64,000 bases of DNA from Geotalea toluenoxydans JCM 15764 (lineage in GTDB: Bacteria > Desulfobacterota > Desulfuromonadia > Geobacterales > Geobacteraceae). Below are positions 40,139 through 49,319 of this stretch, piece after piece; the first letter of the stretch is position 1, and each line of letters begins with the position of its first letter. Position numbers and translations under genes: made by a program. Under the pieces are notes generated by a model. That model saw only the letters and a program-made list of their open reading frames with translations. It was not told the DNA's origin and did not search any database. Where the stretch lies: the NCBI RefSeq assembly GCF_001311985.1, contig NZ_BBCJ01000003.1:1-64000 (forward strand). The letters run 5' to 3'.

Positions 40139-40662
40139 ATGTACACAGGACTAAAGAGTATAAAAACATTCATTTTCATGGTTGCGCTGGGGGCGATCCC
40201 TTACATATGCCAGGGAGCCGATTTACCCGACAGGATATCCCTCAACTCGCTGGTGAAAAATTATGACGGTGTTGAATTCAATCATGCCGAGCATATCCGG
40301 CTGCTTAAGGACTGCGCTGGATGCCATCACCACACCACCGGCAATCTGGTGGAAGACGCCAACTGTGTCAGATGCCACCAGAACAGCAGCGGAACCAAGG
40401 TGGTAGCCTGTCGGGGCTGCCATTCCGCACAGCCCTTCTCGCAGAAGCCCTGAAGGAGAAACGGGCAAACCTTAAACTGTATCACCAGGACAAGCCCGGA
40501 CTGAAAGGGGCCTATCACCTGAACTGCATGGGATGCCATGAAAAAATGGGCGGACCGACAGGTTGCCGGGACTGCCACCGGATGAACAGGACCGGGGAAG
40601 CTCTCTATAACTCCGGGAGCTTCGCACCCAAGAAGACTGGAAAAGTTGCCAAGGAGCATTAA
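40139..40662 (+). CDS. Periplasmic pentaheme c-type cytochrome (frame broken)
   Basis: About 174 residues. AAGGAG precedes the ATG. Signal peptide ending near ICQGA. Five CxxCH heme motifs: CAGCH, CVRCH, CRGCH, then after a break near 40440 CMGCH and CRDCH. FNHAEH and YHLNCMG supply likely axial His, as in class III (c3/c7-type) cytochromes. Probable role: accept or deliver electrons at the periplasmic face of the FeS/NrfD-type complex encoded immediately downstream. Confidence 0.83.
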
Positions 40663-40704
40663 AGCTTTGCCTAAAATAAATCTTCGTATTTCAAGGAGAC
40701 AATT

Positions 40705-41636
40705 ATGAAGAGGAGAGATTTCCTGAAAGGTTGCATGCTGTGCGGAGCAGCATCCTCCTTGGCCTGCCTGCAAAGAAAGCTTGGGGGAGTGGTTCTTTTG
40801 AAGGTTATTCAGAAGGAATGGGGGTCCTGGTTGACCTGACGCGCTGCATCGGCTGCCGCAGTTGTGAAGCGGCCTGCAACAAGGAACAGAAACTGCCCGA
40901 ACCGAAGATCCCCTTTGACGATCAGTCGGTATTCGAAGAAAAAAGACGGCCGACAGAGGAAGCATACACCGTTGTCAATCGTTATGAAAACCAGGGCGGC
41001 CCGGTATACCGCAAGATCCAGTGCAATCATTGCAACGAGCCTGCCTGCCTTACCTCGTGTTTCGTCAATGCCTATACGAAAACCAGGGAAGGGGCTGTTA
41101 TCTACAACCCGAAGGTCTGCGTGGGCTGCCGTAACTGCATGATCGCCTGCCCGTTCAATGTTCCCGGTTACAGCTATTCCAGCGCCACCAACCCCGTGGT
41201 CAAAAAATGCATTTTCTGCTACGACACGCGGGTCAAATACGGAAAACCACCAGCCTGTGTCGAAGTGTGCCCACAGGAGGTCCTGACCTTCGGCTACAGG
41301 AAAGATCTGATCAAAATGGGCCATGAGCGCATTCGAGAGACTCCGGATAAATATGTTGATCACATCTATGGCGAAAAGGAGCTGGGAGGAACCGGCTGGC
41401 TCTATCTCTCCGGTGTTCCCTTCGACAAGGTAGGATTTGATACGACGCTGGGCAATGAACCGATTATTTCCAACGTCAAGGAATTCCTCGGCACGGTACC
41501 CATGGTACTGGCAATCTGGCCGGCGCTTTTCACCGGCTTCCACCTGCTGTCCACCCGCAAAAAGGAGCATGAAGAAGAGCACGGGCACGATCATCCAAAA
41601 TCAGCGCAGGAGGATTCCGACAATGAAAAGATATAA
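40705..41636 (+). CDS. Tat-exported 4x[4Fe-4S] ferredoxin subunit, HybA-like (frame broken)
   Basis: About 310 residues. CAAGGAG precedes the ATG. The N-terminus MKRRDFLKGC is a twin-arginine signal. A break near 40755 joins it to LLGLPAKKAWGSGSFEGYSE. Four cluster motifs follow: CIGCRSCEAACN, CNHCNEPACLTSC, CVGCRNCMIACPFNVP and CIFCYDTR..PPACVEVCP. One C-terminal TM (GTVPMVLAIWPALFTGFHLL) and a His/Glu-rich tail follow, as in HybA of hydrogenase-2. It wires electrons between the periplasmic cytochromes and the NrfD/HybB-type quinone subunit. The stop overlaps the next gene by 14 nt. Confidence 0.88.
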
Positions 41637-42979
41637 AAAGGAAGGAATAGATATAGTCGATTCCCATTACCGGCAGGACGAGAAAAAATGGACGCTGATG
41701 GAAAAACTGCTTCTCGGCCTCACCCCACAGCAATATGTGGCCCAGGCCCTGCGCAACCCATTCAACTGGATTTTGGCGGCCATATTCGCCGTGGGCATTC
41801 CCATCATTCTCGGCCGTTTCATTTTCGGTCTCAGCTGGGTCACCCACAGCTCCAATGATTATCCATGGGGCTTATTTCTCGGATTTGGTCTCTTCGCCAT
41901 GGTCCCCCTATCATCCTCCGGTTTTCAACTGGGCACCACCGTCGAGATCTTCGGCCGGCACGATTTTGAGCCATAGAGCGCCTTGGCCTCCTGAATGGCC
42001 TCTTGGGTTACTTTTTTGCCGTCGTCTATCTGCTGGTGGACCTGGGGCAACCCTGGCGCCTGCCGTACCCGATGGTCGTATCCTTTGGGCCTGCTGCAGT
42101 ACTGTTCCTGGTCGCCTGGCATGTGGCTACCTATCTTTCCGTGCAGGTCGCGGAGGTCTCGGCATCATTTTTCGAGTGGATCGGCTTTCCGGTCGGCAAA
42201 CGGGGAGTGCGAAAAATAACCCTCGGCCTGACAGTGGCCGGAATCATCCTCTCTACCTTGCACCAGGGCGCCTTGGGGCACTCTTCACCTATGCGCCGGG
42301 CAAGGTACACCCTCTCTGGTATTCGGCATCGTTTCAATGGTTGCACTTTTTCGTTTCATCTGCCGGGTGGACTTTGCATGGTTATCGCCGTCAGCACCAT
42401 TGTCAGCAAGACCATGGCCTGGCGTTGTGACGACCGTTTCAAGGAAAACCTGGACAAACTGACCATCGCTCTGGCCAAAGGGGCCAGCATGGGGCTTGCA
42501 ACCTATTTGACCATCAAGTTGATCGGCATTGCCCACGATAATGAGTGGGAATACCTGGCAACCGGATGGGGCCAATGGTTCATGTTGGAGATCTTTATCG
42601 GCGTCATCGCCCCGCTTGTGCTGTTTGCATACGCCATCAAGAACCGCCTCGTCGGTGTCGTCCGTTTCAGTGCCGTCCTGACCGTCTTCGGCGTCGTTCT
42701 GAACAGGATCAACACCGCCATGATCGCCTTCAACTGGAAACTTGCCGAGCGGGAAATTCCCCATTGGCGTGAAGCGATAATCTCGGTAACCATATTCGCC
42801 ATATATATCGTCGTATACCGTTTCATTCTCTATCGCTGCCCATCCTCTATGCATGGAAAACCGCTGACGCGCTGGAACCGGCAACGGAAAAGGTCAGAGT
42901 CGCCAAAGCTTACGCGAGTGAGGAAAGACTTGCTGTGGGCGCCAGCTATAAGACGAAGGAAGAGGCTTCATTCCAGTAA
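41623..42979 (+). CDS. NrfD/HybB-type integral membrane quinone-interacting subunit (about four frame breaks)
   Basis: About 452 residues; AGGAGG precedes ATG 41623. Breaks near 41972, 42285, 42360 and 42835 are bridged by homology. Many TM segments follow each other (NWILAAIFAVGIPIILGRFIFG; GYFFAVVYLLVDLGQPW; VLFLVAWHVATYLSV; GLTVAGIILSTLHQGALG; LFTYAPGKVHPLWYSA; FMLEIFIGVIAPLVLFAYAI; VVLNRINTAMIAFNW). STLHQGALG, KVHPLWYS and NRIN..MIAFNW are HybB-family positions. It should exchange electrons with menaquinone and pass them to the Tat-exported FeS subunit. The tail reads LPILYAWKTADALEP. Confidence 0.87.
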
Positions 42980-43027
42980 TTGGAACAGTTGAGGCACATA
43001 TTTAAATCCAGGTAACAGGAGACAGTC

Positions 43028-43791
43028 ATGAGAGTCCGATGGACAACATACATTCTGGCGATGCTCTTTGGCAGCTTCACCCTGGCCTACTCCATGGAAC
43101 TCAAAGACAAAACCTTCAACACGGAAAAGGCAGGCAAGGTTGTCTTCAGCCACTCATCGCACCTGAAAAAGAAAAATGCAAGAACTGCCAACGTGGGTTG
43201 CAAATCGTGCCACAACAGCAATCTGAAAGAGAATGTCCGCTATACCATGCAGACATGGACAAAGGCAAATCATGCGGCATGTGCCACAACGGAGCCAAGG
43301 CCTTTGCCCTTTCCGGATGCACGTCATGCCATAAGGTGCGCCAGATAACCTATAACGTGAAGGAAACCGGGCCAACCACCTTCAGCCATTCGGCCCATTT
43401 GAAGACAATGCAGTGCAGTTCCTGCCACAACACGATCTTCAAACCGGGGCCGAACAAAAGAGTGAATATGGCCGAAATGGAAAAAGGAAAGTCGTGCGGA
43501 GCTTGTCATGACGGGAAAAAGAGCTTTGCCCTGAGCAAGTGTACCCGCTGCCATCCCGTAAAAGACCGAAGCTATAAAATAGCCGGGGCGGGCAATGTGG
43601 AATTCAGCCACGCATTCCACCTGGAGGCCTATGGATGCAAGGACTGCCATGCCCATCTCTACAGCCACCGCGGCCACAAAAAAGCGGTTACCATGGCTGA
43701 AATGGAAAAAGGGAAATCCTGCGGTGCATGTCATGACAGTAAAACCGCATTTACGGTAAAGGAAAACTGCGATCGCTGCCATAAGGTTTAA
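43028..43791 (+). CDS. Nonaheme c-type cytochrome built of three triheme repeats (frame broken)
   Basis: About 254 residues with one missing base near 43245. CAGGAGAC precedes the ATG; signal peptide ends near FTLAYS. Nine CxxCH motifs: CKSCH, CGMCH, CTSCH / CSSCH, CGACH, CTRCH / CKDCH, CGACH, CDRCH. Each third repeats the pattern FSHxxHL..C..CH...M.KGKSCG.CH.G..xF.L..C..CH, the layout of Geobacter triheme c7 (PpcA-like) modules. FSH supplies the extra axial His. Probably a periplasmic electron wire for the quinone-linked complex encoded upstream. Confidence 0.86.
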
Positions 43792-43810
43792 CAGGGATAA
43801 GGTGATGCCG

Positions 43811-43843
43811 AAGGGGCCTCTTGTCCCCCAAAAGAAGCCCCTT
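43811..43843. repeat. Intra-operon hairpin
   Basis: AAGGGGC / GCCCCTT arms around a 19-nt loop between the nonaheme cytochrome and the heme-sensor gene. No U-run follows. It could set relative mRNA levels by stabilising the upstream message. Confidence 0.35.
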
Positions 43844-43892
43844 AAACACCTGAAAGTCACGGGACAAATCGAAGGACCGGGGAGGTGCAATC

Positions 43893-44758
43893 ATGTTGAA
43901 GAGCCTGACAGCCAGAGCCATCGTGCCGGTAGCAGTGGCCATAACGGGATTCGTCGTTGTCTGTTGCATCCTTCTCTTCTCTGCGCTTAAAGAAGACATG
44001 ATCAGCGACGCCGTCTCCTATGAAACCAAGCTTGCCGACACCATCACCAGATCGACCCATTATGCCATGTTGAAAGGGGACCGGGAGACCCTGAGAAACA
44101 TCATCGACAACGTCAGCAGTCAGGATGAAGTGGAGCATGTGCGCATCTTCAACAAGAAGGGGCTGGTCATGTTCTCCGGCAACCACGGTGAGGTTTTCAC
44201 CTATGTGGACAAAAAGGCTGCGGGTTGCATCGGCTGCCATGCCGGGCCGGTAGCGAAGTCAACCCTCAAGCAGATGGAGCGGGCAAGGCGCTATCAAAAC
44301 CCGCAGGGAAGGACATCATCGCCATAACATCACCCCTTTACAATGACCCTGCCTGCTACACGGCTTCGTGCCACTTCCACAGCGCAGACCAGAAGATTTT
44401 GGGAATCCTCGATATCGGCCTTTCGGCGGAGCACCTGAACAGCACCTTGACAGTCCTGCAGAGCCGCATGATCGTCTTCAGCTTCATGATCCTCCTGTTA
44501 TCGGTCGGGGGAGTCGCGGCCCTCCTGAGACGACAGGTCTTCATGCCTCTTCGGCAAATCAGGACATTTACATCAAATGTGAACAGTGGTAGTCTTTCTC
44601 ATGATCTTTCAGGCATTTCCGGCGAACTGACCGATCTGGCCGGTGATGTCAGATCGATTGCTTCCCAACTGAAACTGGCTGAAGAGGAACTGAGAAAACT
44701 GAAGGGCAGTCGCAAAACCGATCACAAGCCGGCCATGGAAGCTGAAGAAGTGATCTAA
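43893..44758 (+). CDS. Kinase-less heme-binding membrane sensor (frame broken)
   Basis: About 288 residues; GGGGAGGTG precedes the ATG. TM1 at ~9-29, a periplasmic domain with CIGCH at ~112-116 and CYTASCH (CX4CH) near 154, TM2 near 190-210, a HAMP-like segment (RRQVFMPLRQIRTF), and a short coiled coil. It ends at LKGSRKTDHK without any kinase, cyclase or methyl-accepting domain. The break near 44300 joins GMERARRYQNP-type sequence to GKDIIAITSPLYNDPACYTAS. The first 112 residues align gaplessly with the heme kinase at 35431 (about a third identical by eye). It may bind the same signal and act through contact, for example with the Asp-less receiver or the kinase itself. Confidence 0.78.
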
Positions 44759-44799
44759 CTGCTTTCACTGCCGCAGAGGCCCGGGAGATACCATCGGCC

Positions 44800-45333
44800 A
44801 TGAGCAAGCAAGCTCCCCATTCGAACATGCAGGCAAATGATGAGCCGTTGCCTGAGCCGCCAGGTTTCCGGGAAAGCAGGGAAAAGATCCGGCAACTGAA
44901 AGCCAGGTCCAGCCGTGGGCTTTACGCCTTGGCGCTGTTCACTGCCGTCAGCATAGGGGCGATCAGGGATTTCGACTTTCTCCCCTCTCTTCCACCCGGG
45001 ATGCGCACCGTTCTCGGTACACCACCATCGGCCAACATGATCAGTACCGCACTTCTGCTCTATGCCTTTTCCGCCATCATCCTCATTCTGTCACGGATGA
45101 TGGGGGGCTCTCAAAGTTACAGCGGCATGGCTCATGTGGGATATCTTTCCGCCTTTTATATTTTTTATAACCTGGGGGGGGTACTGCCTGACAATGTCTG
45201 GGCAGTCTTTGCCGCAGGGGTCACTGTTTTAGGGCTGGAAAGCTACCACATCTGGACCTTCTGCAATGAGGAGATCAGGAAGGAGCTTGAAGCCCTGGAC
45301 GAGTCCGGCAGAAAACAGCGGCTGCAACAGTAG
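44800..45333 (+). CDS. Four-TM membrane protein of unknown function
   Basis: About 177 residues. A charged N-terminus (~45 residues), then four hydrophobic segments: GLYALALFTAVSIGAI, MISTALLLYAFSAIILIL, VGYLSAFYIFYNLGGVL and VWAVFAAGVTVLGLESYHIW. A charged C-terminal helix follows. Not recognised. Frame intact. Start at 44800 lacks a strong Shine-Dalgarno. As the last gene of the sigma-54 operon it may be a further membrane subunit or maturation factor of the electron-transfer complex. A terminator follows at 45439. Confidence 0.65.
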   Translation: MSKQAPHSNMQANDEPLPEPPGFRESREKIRQLKARSSRGLYALALFTAVSIGAIRDFDFLPSLPPGMRTVLGTPPSANMISTALLLYAFSAIILILSRMMGGSQSYSGMAHVGYLSAFYIFYNLGGVLPDNVWAVFAAGVTVLGLESYHIWTFCNEEIRKELEALDESGRKQRLQQ

Positions 45334-45438
45334 CCTCATCGTCGCAAACCCCTTTAAAAACAATACTCTACCCCAAGAAAAGAGTTGACAGCAACTGGGT
45401 AACATTGTAATTTACCGCAGGCGTCATCGCAACCACAA

Positions 45439-45457
45439 GCCGCATCAGCGGCTTTTA
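45439..45457 (+). terminator. Terminator of the electron-transfer operon
   Basis: GCCGC-ATCA-GCGGC followed by TTTTATTG, about 105 nt after the last gene and before thiS. The short 5-bp stem makes it moderate. Confidence 0.6.
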
Positions 45458-45496
45458 TTGTTTTCTTCTCAGCTGGTTTAATCGGATGGAGTCATC

Positions 45497-45696
45497 ATGG
45501 AAATAATCGTAAATGGAGAAAAAACAGCCATCGACGCGATGTCCGTCCTCTCCTTTCTGCAAAAGATAGAAATCGACCGAAACGGGTCGCCGTTGAACTG
45601 AACCTCGATATCCTGCCAAAAGCCGACTATGGAACAACCATGCTGAAGGACGGCGACCAGATGGAGATTGTTCATTTCGTCGGCGGAGGCTGTTAA
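45497..45696 (+). CDS. thiS: Thiamine sulfur-carrier protein ThiS (frame broken)
   Basis: About 66 residues with one missing base near 45585. GGATGGAG precedes the ATG. N-terminal MEIIVNGEKT, then VAVELNLDILPKADY and DGDQMEIVHFVGGGC. The ThiS ubiquitin-like fold donates sulfur as a C-terminal thiocarboxylate to thiazole formation by ThiG. The Gly-Gly end is normally the last residue pair, but here a Cys codon follows before TAA, so processing or a sequence error must be considered. thiG follows after a palindromic repeat. Confidence 0.85.
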
Positions 45697-45713
45697 CAGC
45701 AATCATTCCCTAA

Positions 45714-45854
45714 CAGGTTGTTGAAAAACGTCGAGAGTAGGCCGAAATGCAAGGCTTAAGCGAGCGAAAAGCCGAAGCGTACCCACTGTACGTTAAGGTT
45801 TTGAGCGAGCGATAACACAGCAGATCGGCCACGCAACAGTTTTTCAACAACCTG
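45714..45854. repeat. Intergenic palindromic repeat, copy 2
   Basis: About 141 bp. Perfect 15-bp terminal arms AGGTTGTTGAAAAAC and GTTTTTCAACAACCT, inner arms GGCCGAA / GATCGGCC, a central GCGTACCCACTGTACG palindrome, and AAGCGAGCG / GAGCGAGCG flanks. It starts 18 nt after the thiS stop and ends 24 nt before thiG. It can fold into one long hairpin. Confidence 0.8.
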
Positions 45855-45877
45855 CTAATCACCCAGGAGACAAACCA

Positions 45878-46657
45878 ATGTCCAGTTCCGATAAACTGAT
45901 AATAGCCGGCCGGGAGTTCAATTCCCGCCTGATGGTAGGTACCGGCAAATACGCAGATTTCCAGCAGATGATCAAGGCCATCGAGGTATCGGGCGCAGAG
46001 ATCATCACCGTCGCCGTGCGCCGGGTGAATATCTCCGACAGGAGCAAGGAATCGCTCCTGGACCACATCGATACCGGCAAATATACCCTGTTGCCCAATA
46101 CCGCCGGCTGCTATACCGCCGAAGATGCCATCCGCACCTGCAGGCTGGCACGGGAAGCCGGCCTCTCGGATTTCGTCAAGCTTGAGGTGCTGGGGGATGA
46201 GAAGACCCTCTTTCCTGACAACGAAGAGTTGCTCAAGGCAGCAAAAGTCCTGATCAAGGAGGGATTCACCGTCCTCCCCTACACAACCGACGATCCCATC
46301 TTCTGCAAAAAGCTGGAAGACATCGGCTGTGCAGCGGTCATGCCTCTGGGGGCGCCGATAGGCAGCGGCCTCGGCATCAGGAACCCGTATAATATCCGCA
46401 TCATCATGGAGACAGTCAAAGTGCCGGTCATTGTCGATGCAGGTGTAGGCACCGCTTCCGATGCCGCCATTGCCATGGAGTTGGGCTGTGATGGCGTTCT
46501 GATGAACACCGGCATTGCCGGAGCCAAAGACCCCATCGCCATGGCTGAAGCCATGAACCTTGCCGTTCGCGCCGGACGCCTCGCGTACAGGGCCGGCAGG
46601 ATCCCGAAAAAACTCTATGCGACCGCCTCCAGCCCCATTGAAGGAATAATTGAGTGA
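45878..46657 (+). CDS. thiG: Thiazole synthase
   Basis: Forms the thiazole phosphate ring of thiamine from deoxyxylulose phosphate, dehydroglycine and ThiS thiocarboxylate. About 259 residues, family length. The Schiff-base lysine lies in [10 protein letters not shown] (~99). The phosphate-binding turns are [17 protein letters not shown] (~172) and [22 protein letters not shown] (~192), and [14 protein letters not shown] follows. CCCAGGAGAC precedes the ATG. The stop overlaps the thiE GTG start. Frame intact. Confidence 0.96.
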   Translation: MSSSDKLIIAGREFNSRLMVGTGKYADFQQMIKAIEVSGAEIITVAVRRVNISDRSKESLLDHIDTGKYTLLPNTAGCYTAEDAIRTCRLAREAGLSDFVKLEVLGDEKTLFPDNEELLKAAKVLIKEGFTVLPYTTDDPIFCKKLEDIGCAAVMPLGAPIGSGLGIRNPYNIRIIMETVKVPVIVDAGVGTASDAAIAMELGCDGVLMNTGIAGAKDPIAMAEAMNLAVRAGRLAYRAGRIPKKLYATASSPIEGIIE

Positions 46658-47312
46658 GATCCTCTTCTCCCTGGATAGATTTCGATCTCTATCTGATCAC
46701 AGACCGCAAGCAGACCGGTGGCCGAAACTTGGAATTCGTGGTTGAAGATGCACTCCGGGGAGGCGTCCGTGCCATCCAGCTGCGGGAAAAGGATCTGTCC
46801 AGCAAGGAACTGTATGAGCTTGCTTATGAGATGCGCAAGCTGACGACTCGCCACAACGCAAGCTCATCATCAATGACCGTATCGACATTGCCCTGGCAGT
46901 GGATGCGGACGGAGTTCATCTGGGATACAACAGCATGCCCATCTACCGGGCCAGGATGGTCCTCGGGGAAAAGAAACTGATTGGCGTCTCCTGCCACAAT
47001 CAGGTACAGGCCATCATCGCCCAGGAAAAAGGCGCCGATTTCATCACCTTCGGCCCCATTTACAACACCCCTTCAAAAGCCCTTTACGGTGACCCCGTGG
47101 GTCTAAAAAGGCTGCAGGAAGCCACCAATATCATACAGATACCGATTTTCGCCCTTGGCGGTATCAAGGCTGACAATGTTGCGGAAGTGATGGCCGCAGC
47201 CCCCCACGGTATCGGTGTTGTTTCCGCCATCATGTCGGCAGAGGAACCACGCCTGGCCGCCAGAACCCTCCTATCTCTCCTTCCTGCTCCGGAATCCGAC
47301 CTAGAAACATGA
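46654..47312 (+). CDS. thiE: Thiamine-phosphate synthase (frame broken)
   Basis: Joins the hydroxymethylpyrimidine diphosphate and thiazole phosphate to thiamine phosphate. About 219 residues with one missing base near 46860. GTG start overlapping the thiG stop (GTGA). Motifs: LYLITDRKQ (~12), [17 protein letters not shown] (~38-54), then [22 protein letters not shown]. Next are [30 protein letters not shown] and [17 protein letters not shown]. All family signatures are present across the break. The stop overlaps the next start (ATGA), so thiG, thiE and the radical SAM gene are translationally coupled. Confidence 0.93.
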
Positions 47313-48270
47313 TCAGCACCTCCATACATCCCGATCTGCATATAAATTCCTATGGCTCATACCTGCGACGGCGTTTCGGTTGTCGTATCAGCAAGGTCAA
47401 CGTGATGGCGGTTTCACCTGCCCCAACCGGGATGGGGTGCGTGGCACGGGCGGCTGCATATACTGCGACAACAGCTCCTTTTCACCCGGGGGGACCGTGG
47501 CGGCAATCCCTGTTGAAATCCAGATGGCAGAGGGAATGGCCTACCATAGAAAGAGACTGGGCAGCGAAAAATTCATCATCTACTTCCAGAAATTCACCAA
47601 TACCTATGGTCCTGTGGAAAAACTGCATGACCTGTACAGCCGCGCCCTGGCCCATCCCGATGTGGTAGGCATTTCCATCGGTACCAGGCCCGATGCCCTC
47701 AGTGATCCGGCTATCGATCTATTGACCGACCTGGCCCGAACCAGCTATGTCTGCCTGGAACTGGGCCTGCAGTCAATGGATGACAGCATACTGACGCAGA
47801 TCAATCGCGGACATACCCTTGCCGACTACTTGCAGGCCGTGGAAAGAGTTTCCGGCAGGGGCATGGACATCTGCACCCACCTCATCCACGGCTTCCCCGG
47901 CGAGTCCCCCGCCGACTTTATCAGGACAGCACAGCTGATCTCGTCGCTGCCGGTCAACTCCCTGAAGATCCACCAGTTGCATGCCGTGAAAGATACCCGG
48001 CTGGCGGAGTGGTATTATGACGGCCGTTTTGTTCCACTGACACACCAGCAGTATGTGGCAGATCTCTGTGATTTCCTGGAACTCACTCCCCCGTCCGTTA
48101 CCATCCAGCGGCTCTACGGCTCCGCCCCACTGGCCATTCGCGTTGCCCCCACCTGGGACCTGAAAAACAACCAGATGTGGTACTCGGTGGTTAACGAACT
48201 CAAGAGGCGCGGCACTTGGCAGGGATGCAGGCTGGCAGAAGGCGGACGGAACGTCAGCAACCTCTGTTAG
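47309..48270 (+). CDS. YhcC-like radical SAM protein (TIGR01212 type, frame broken)
   Basis: About 320 residues with one missing base near 47406. The N-terminus INSYGSYLRRRFGCRISKV runs into DGGFTCPNRDGVRGTGGCIYCDNSSF, the YhcC-type cysteine motif that holds the SAM-binding 4Fe-4S cluster. Further family blocks are FIIYFQKFTNTYGPVEKL, VGISIGTRPDAL, LELGLQSMDDSILTQINRGH and THLIHGFPGES. Function in the cell is not established for the family. It is coupled to thiE by an ATGA overlap; a thiamine role is not thereby proven. Confidence 0.87.
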
Positions 48271-48363
48271 GAGGTGGGCTTTCCATGACGACCAATCACT
48301 GCCCAGCGCGATAAAGAGTGCTCTGGGTCAGCCGTCGGAACTTTTATTCTTGTGAGGTAGACA

Positions 48364-49018
48364 ATGAAGACTATCACCATAAGCGGCACGGACAAAGAAT
48401 TCCAGATCGGCAAGATCCTGTGTATCGCCCGCAATTACGTGGATCATATCAAAGAATTGAGCAATGAGACGCCACAGGCACCTGTCATCTTCACGAAGCC
48501 TGCCACTTCCGTCATTTTTCAGGGTGAGCCGATCATTATCCCTAACCATTCCAGCGATTGCCACCATGAGGCGGAGTTGGCCATACTTATCGGGAAACCG
48601 GGCAAAGACATTCCTGCAGCAAAGGCACTGGAGCACATTGCCGGATATGGAGTCGCCATCGACCTGACTGCGGGATGTGCAGGCAGAACTGAAAAAGAAA
48701 GGCCTGCCGTGGGATATTGCCAAGGGCTTCGACACGGCCTGTCCCCTTTCCGGCTTCGTGGCGGCTGCAACTGTGGCCGATCCCCAGAATCTGCAGGTCA
48801 GGCTCTCCGTCAACGGCCAGCTCAGGCAGGACGGCAATACTTCCCTGATGATCCATTCCGTGGCAGCCATGATCAGCTACATGTCCGGCATTTTCACCCT
48901 TGAGGCCGGTGACGTCATTCTCACCGGGACCCCGGCCGGAGTCGGACCAATCAAGTCGGGAGACAGTATCGAAGCAGAGATTCCCGGGGTCGGGCAACTG
49001 CAATTAAAAGTCGCATAA
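48364..49018 (+). CDS. Fumarylacetoacetate-hydrolase family protein (frame broken)
   Basis: About 218 residues; two bases appear to be missing near 48670. Family blocks: KILCIARNYVDHIKE, PVIFTKPATSVIF, SDCHHEAELAILIGK (metal-binding Glu), GYGVAIDLT, then DVQAELKKKGLPWDIAKGFDTACPLS. Next are FTLEAGDVILTGTPAGVGPIKSGD and EIPGVGQL. The short form matches acylpyruvases/FAHD1-like hydrolases that act on 2-oxoacids; the substrate is not determinable. TGTGAGGTAG precedes the ATG. Stands between the YhcC-like gene and a small zinc ribbon gene. Confidence 0.87.
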
Positions 49019-49102
49019 TCATATTATTATAATTCTTGCATTCTTGACATTTCAGGCAGCAAAACGTTACCTTCTCATTAAGATAAAAATGTGGAGGTGA
49101 CC

Positions 49103-49251
49103 ATGGAGTCGAAAAAGATCTGTCCGGAATGCCAGGCTGAGATGATCCTGCTTCCCGGCTGAGGTGCCTCTTCTGGCGGTGCCAGAAGTGCGGCAGAAAA
49201 CAGTCGGTCGGCGGCAGCGATGCCGGTGGTGGTAGCTGCGGTTGCAATTGA
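49103..49251 (+). CDS. 49-residue zinc-ribbon protein (frame broken)
   Basis: Small gene with GTGGAGGTGACC before ATG 49103. The first frame gives MESKKICPECQAEMILLPG; one missing base near 49160 restores RCLFWRCQKCGRKQS and a Gly/Ser/Cys tail ending CGCN. Two CxxC knuckles (CPEC and CQKC) would bind one zinc. No function known. Followed closely by a strong terminator. Confidence 0.6.
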
Positions 49252-49268
49252 AGCTTCAAAAATGACAG

Positions 49269-49301
49269 GGCCTGCTTCCTTCGGGAAAGCAGGCCTTTTT
49301 T
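49269..49301. terminator. Strong terminator with UUCG-type loop
   Basis: GGCCTGCTTCC-TTCG-GGAAAGCAGGCC (one mismatch) followed by TTTTTT. It ends the plus-strand run from thiS to the small zinc ribbon, facing the end of the minus-strand surface-protein gene at 49320. Confidence 0.9.
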
Positions 49302-49319
49302 GTTGCTGTGCCACTAGAG

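Noticed and set aside
45340-45496. A thiamine (TPP) riboswitch upstream of thiS
   Set aside because: The conserved CUGAGA and ACCUGA elements are absent; only a short terminator-like hairpin is present.
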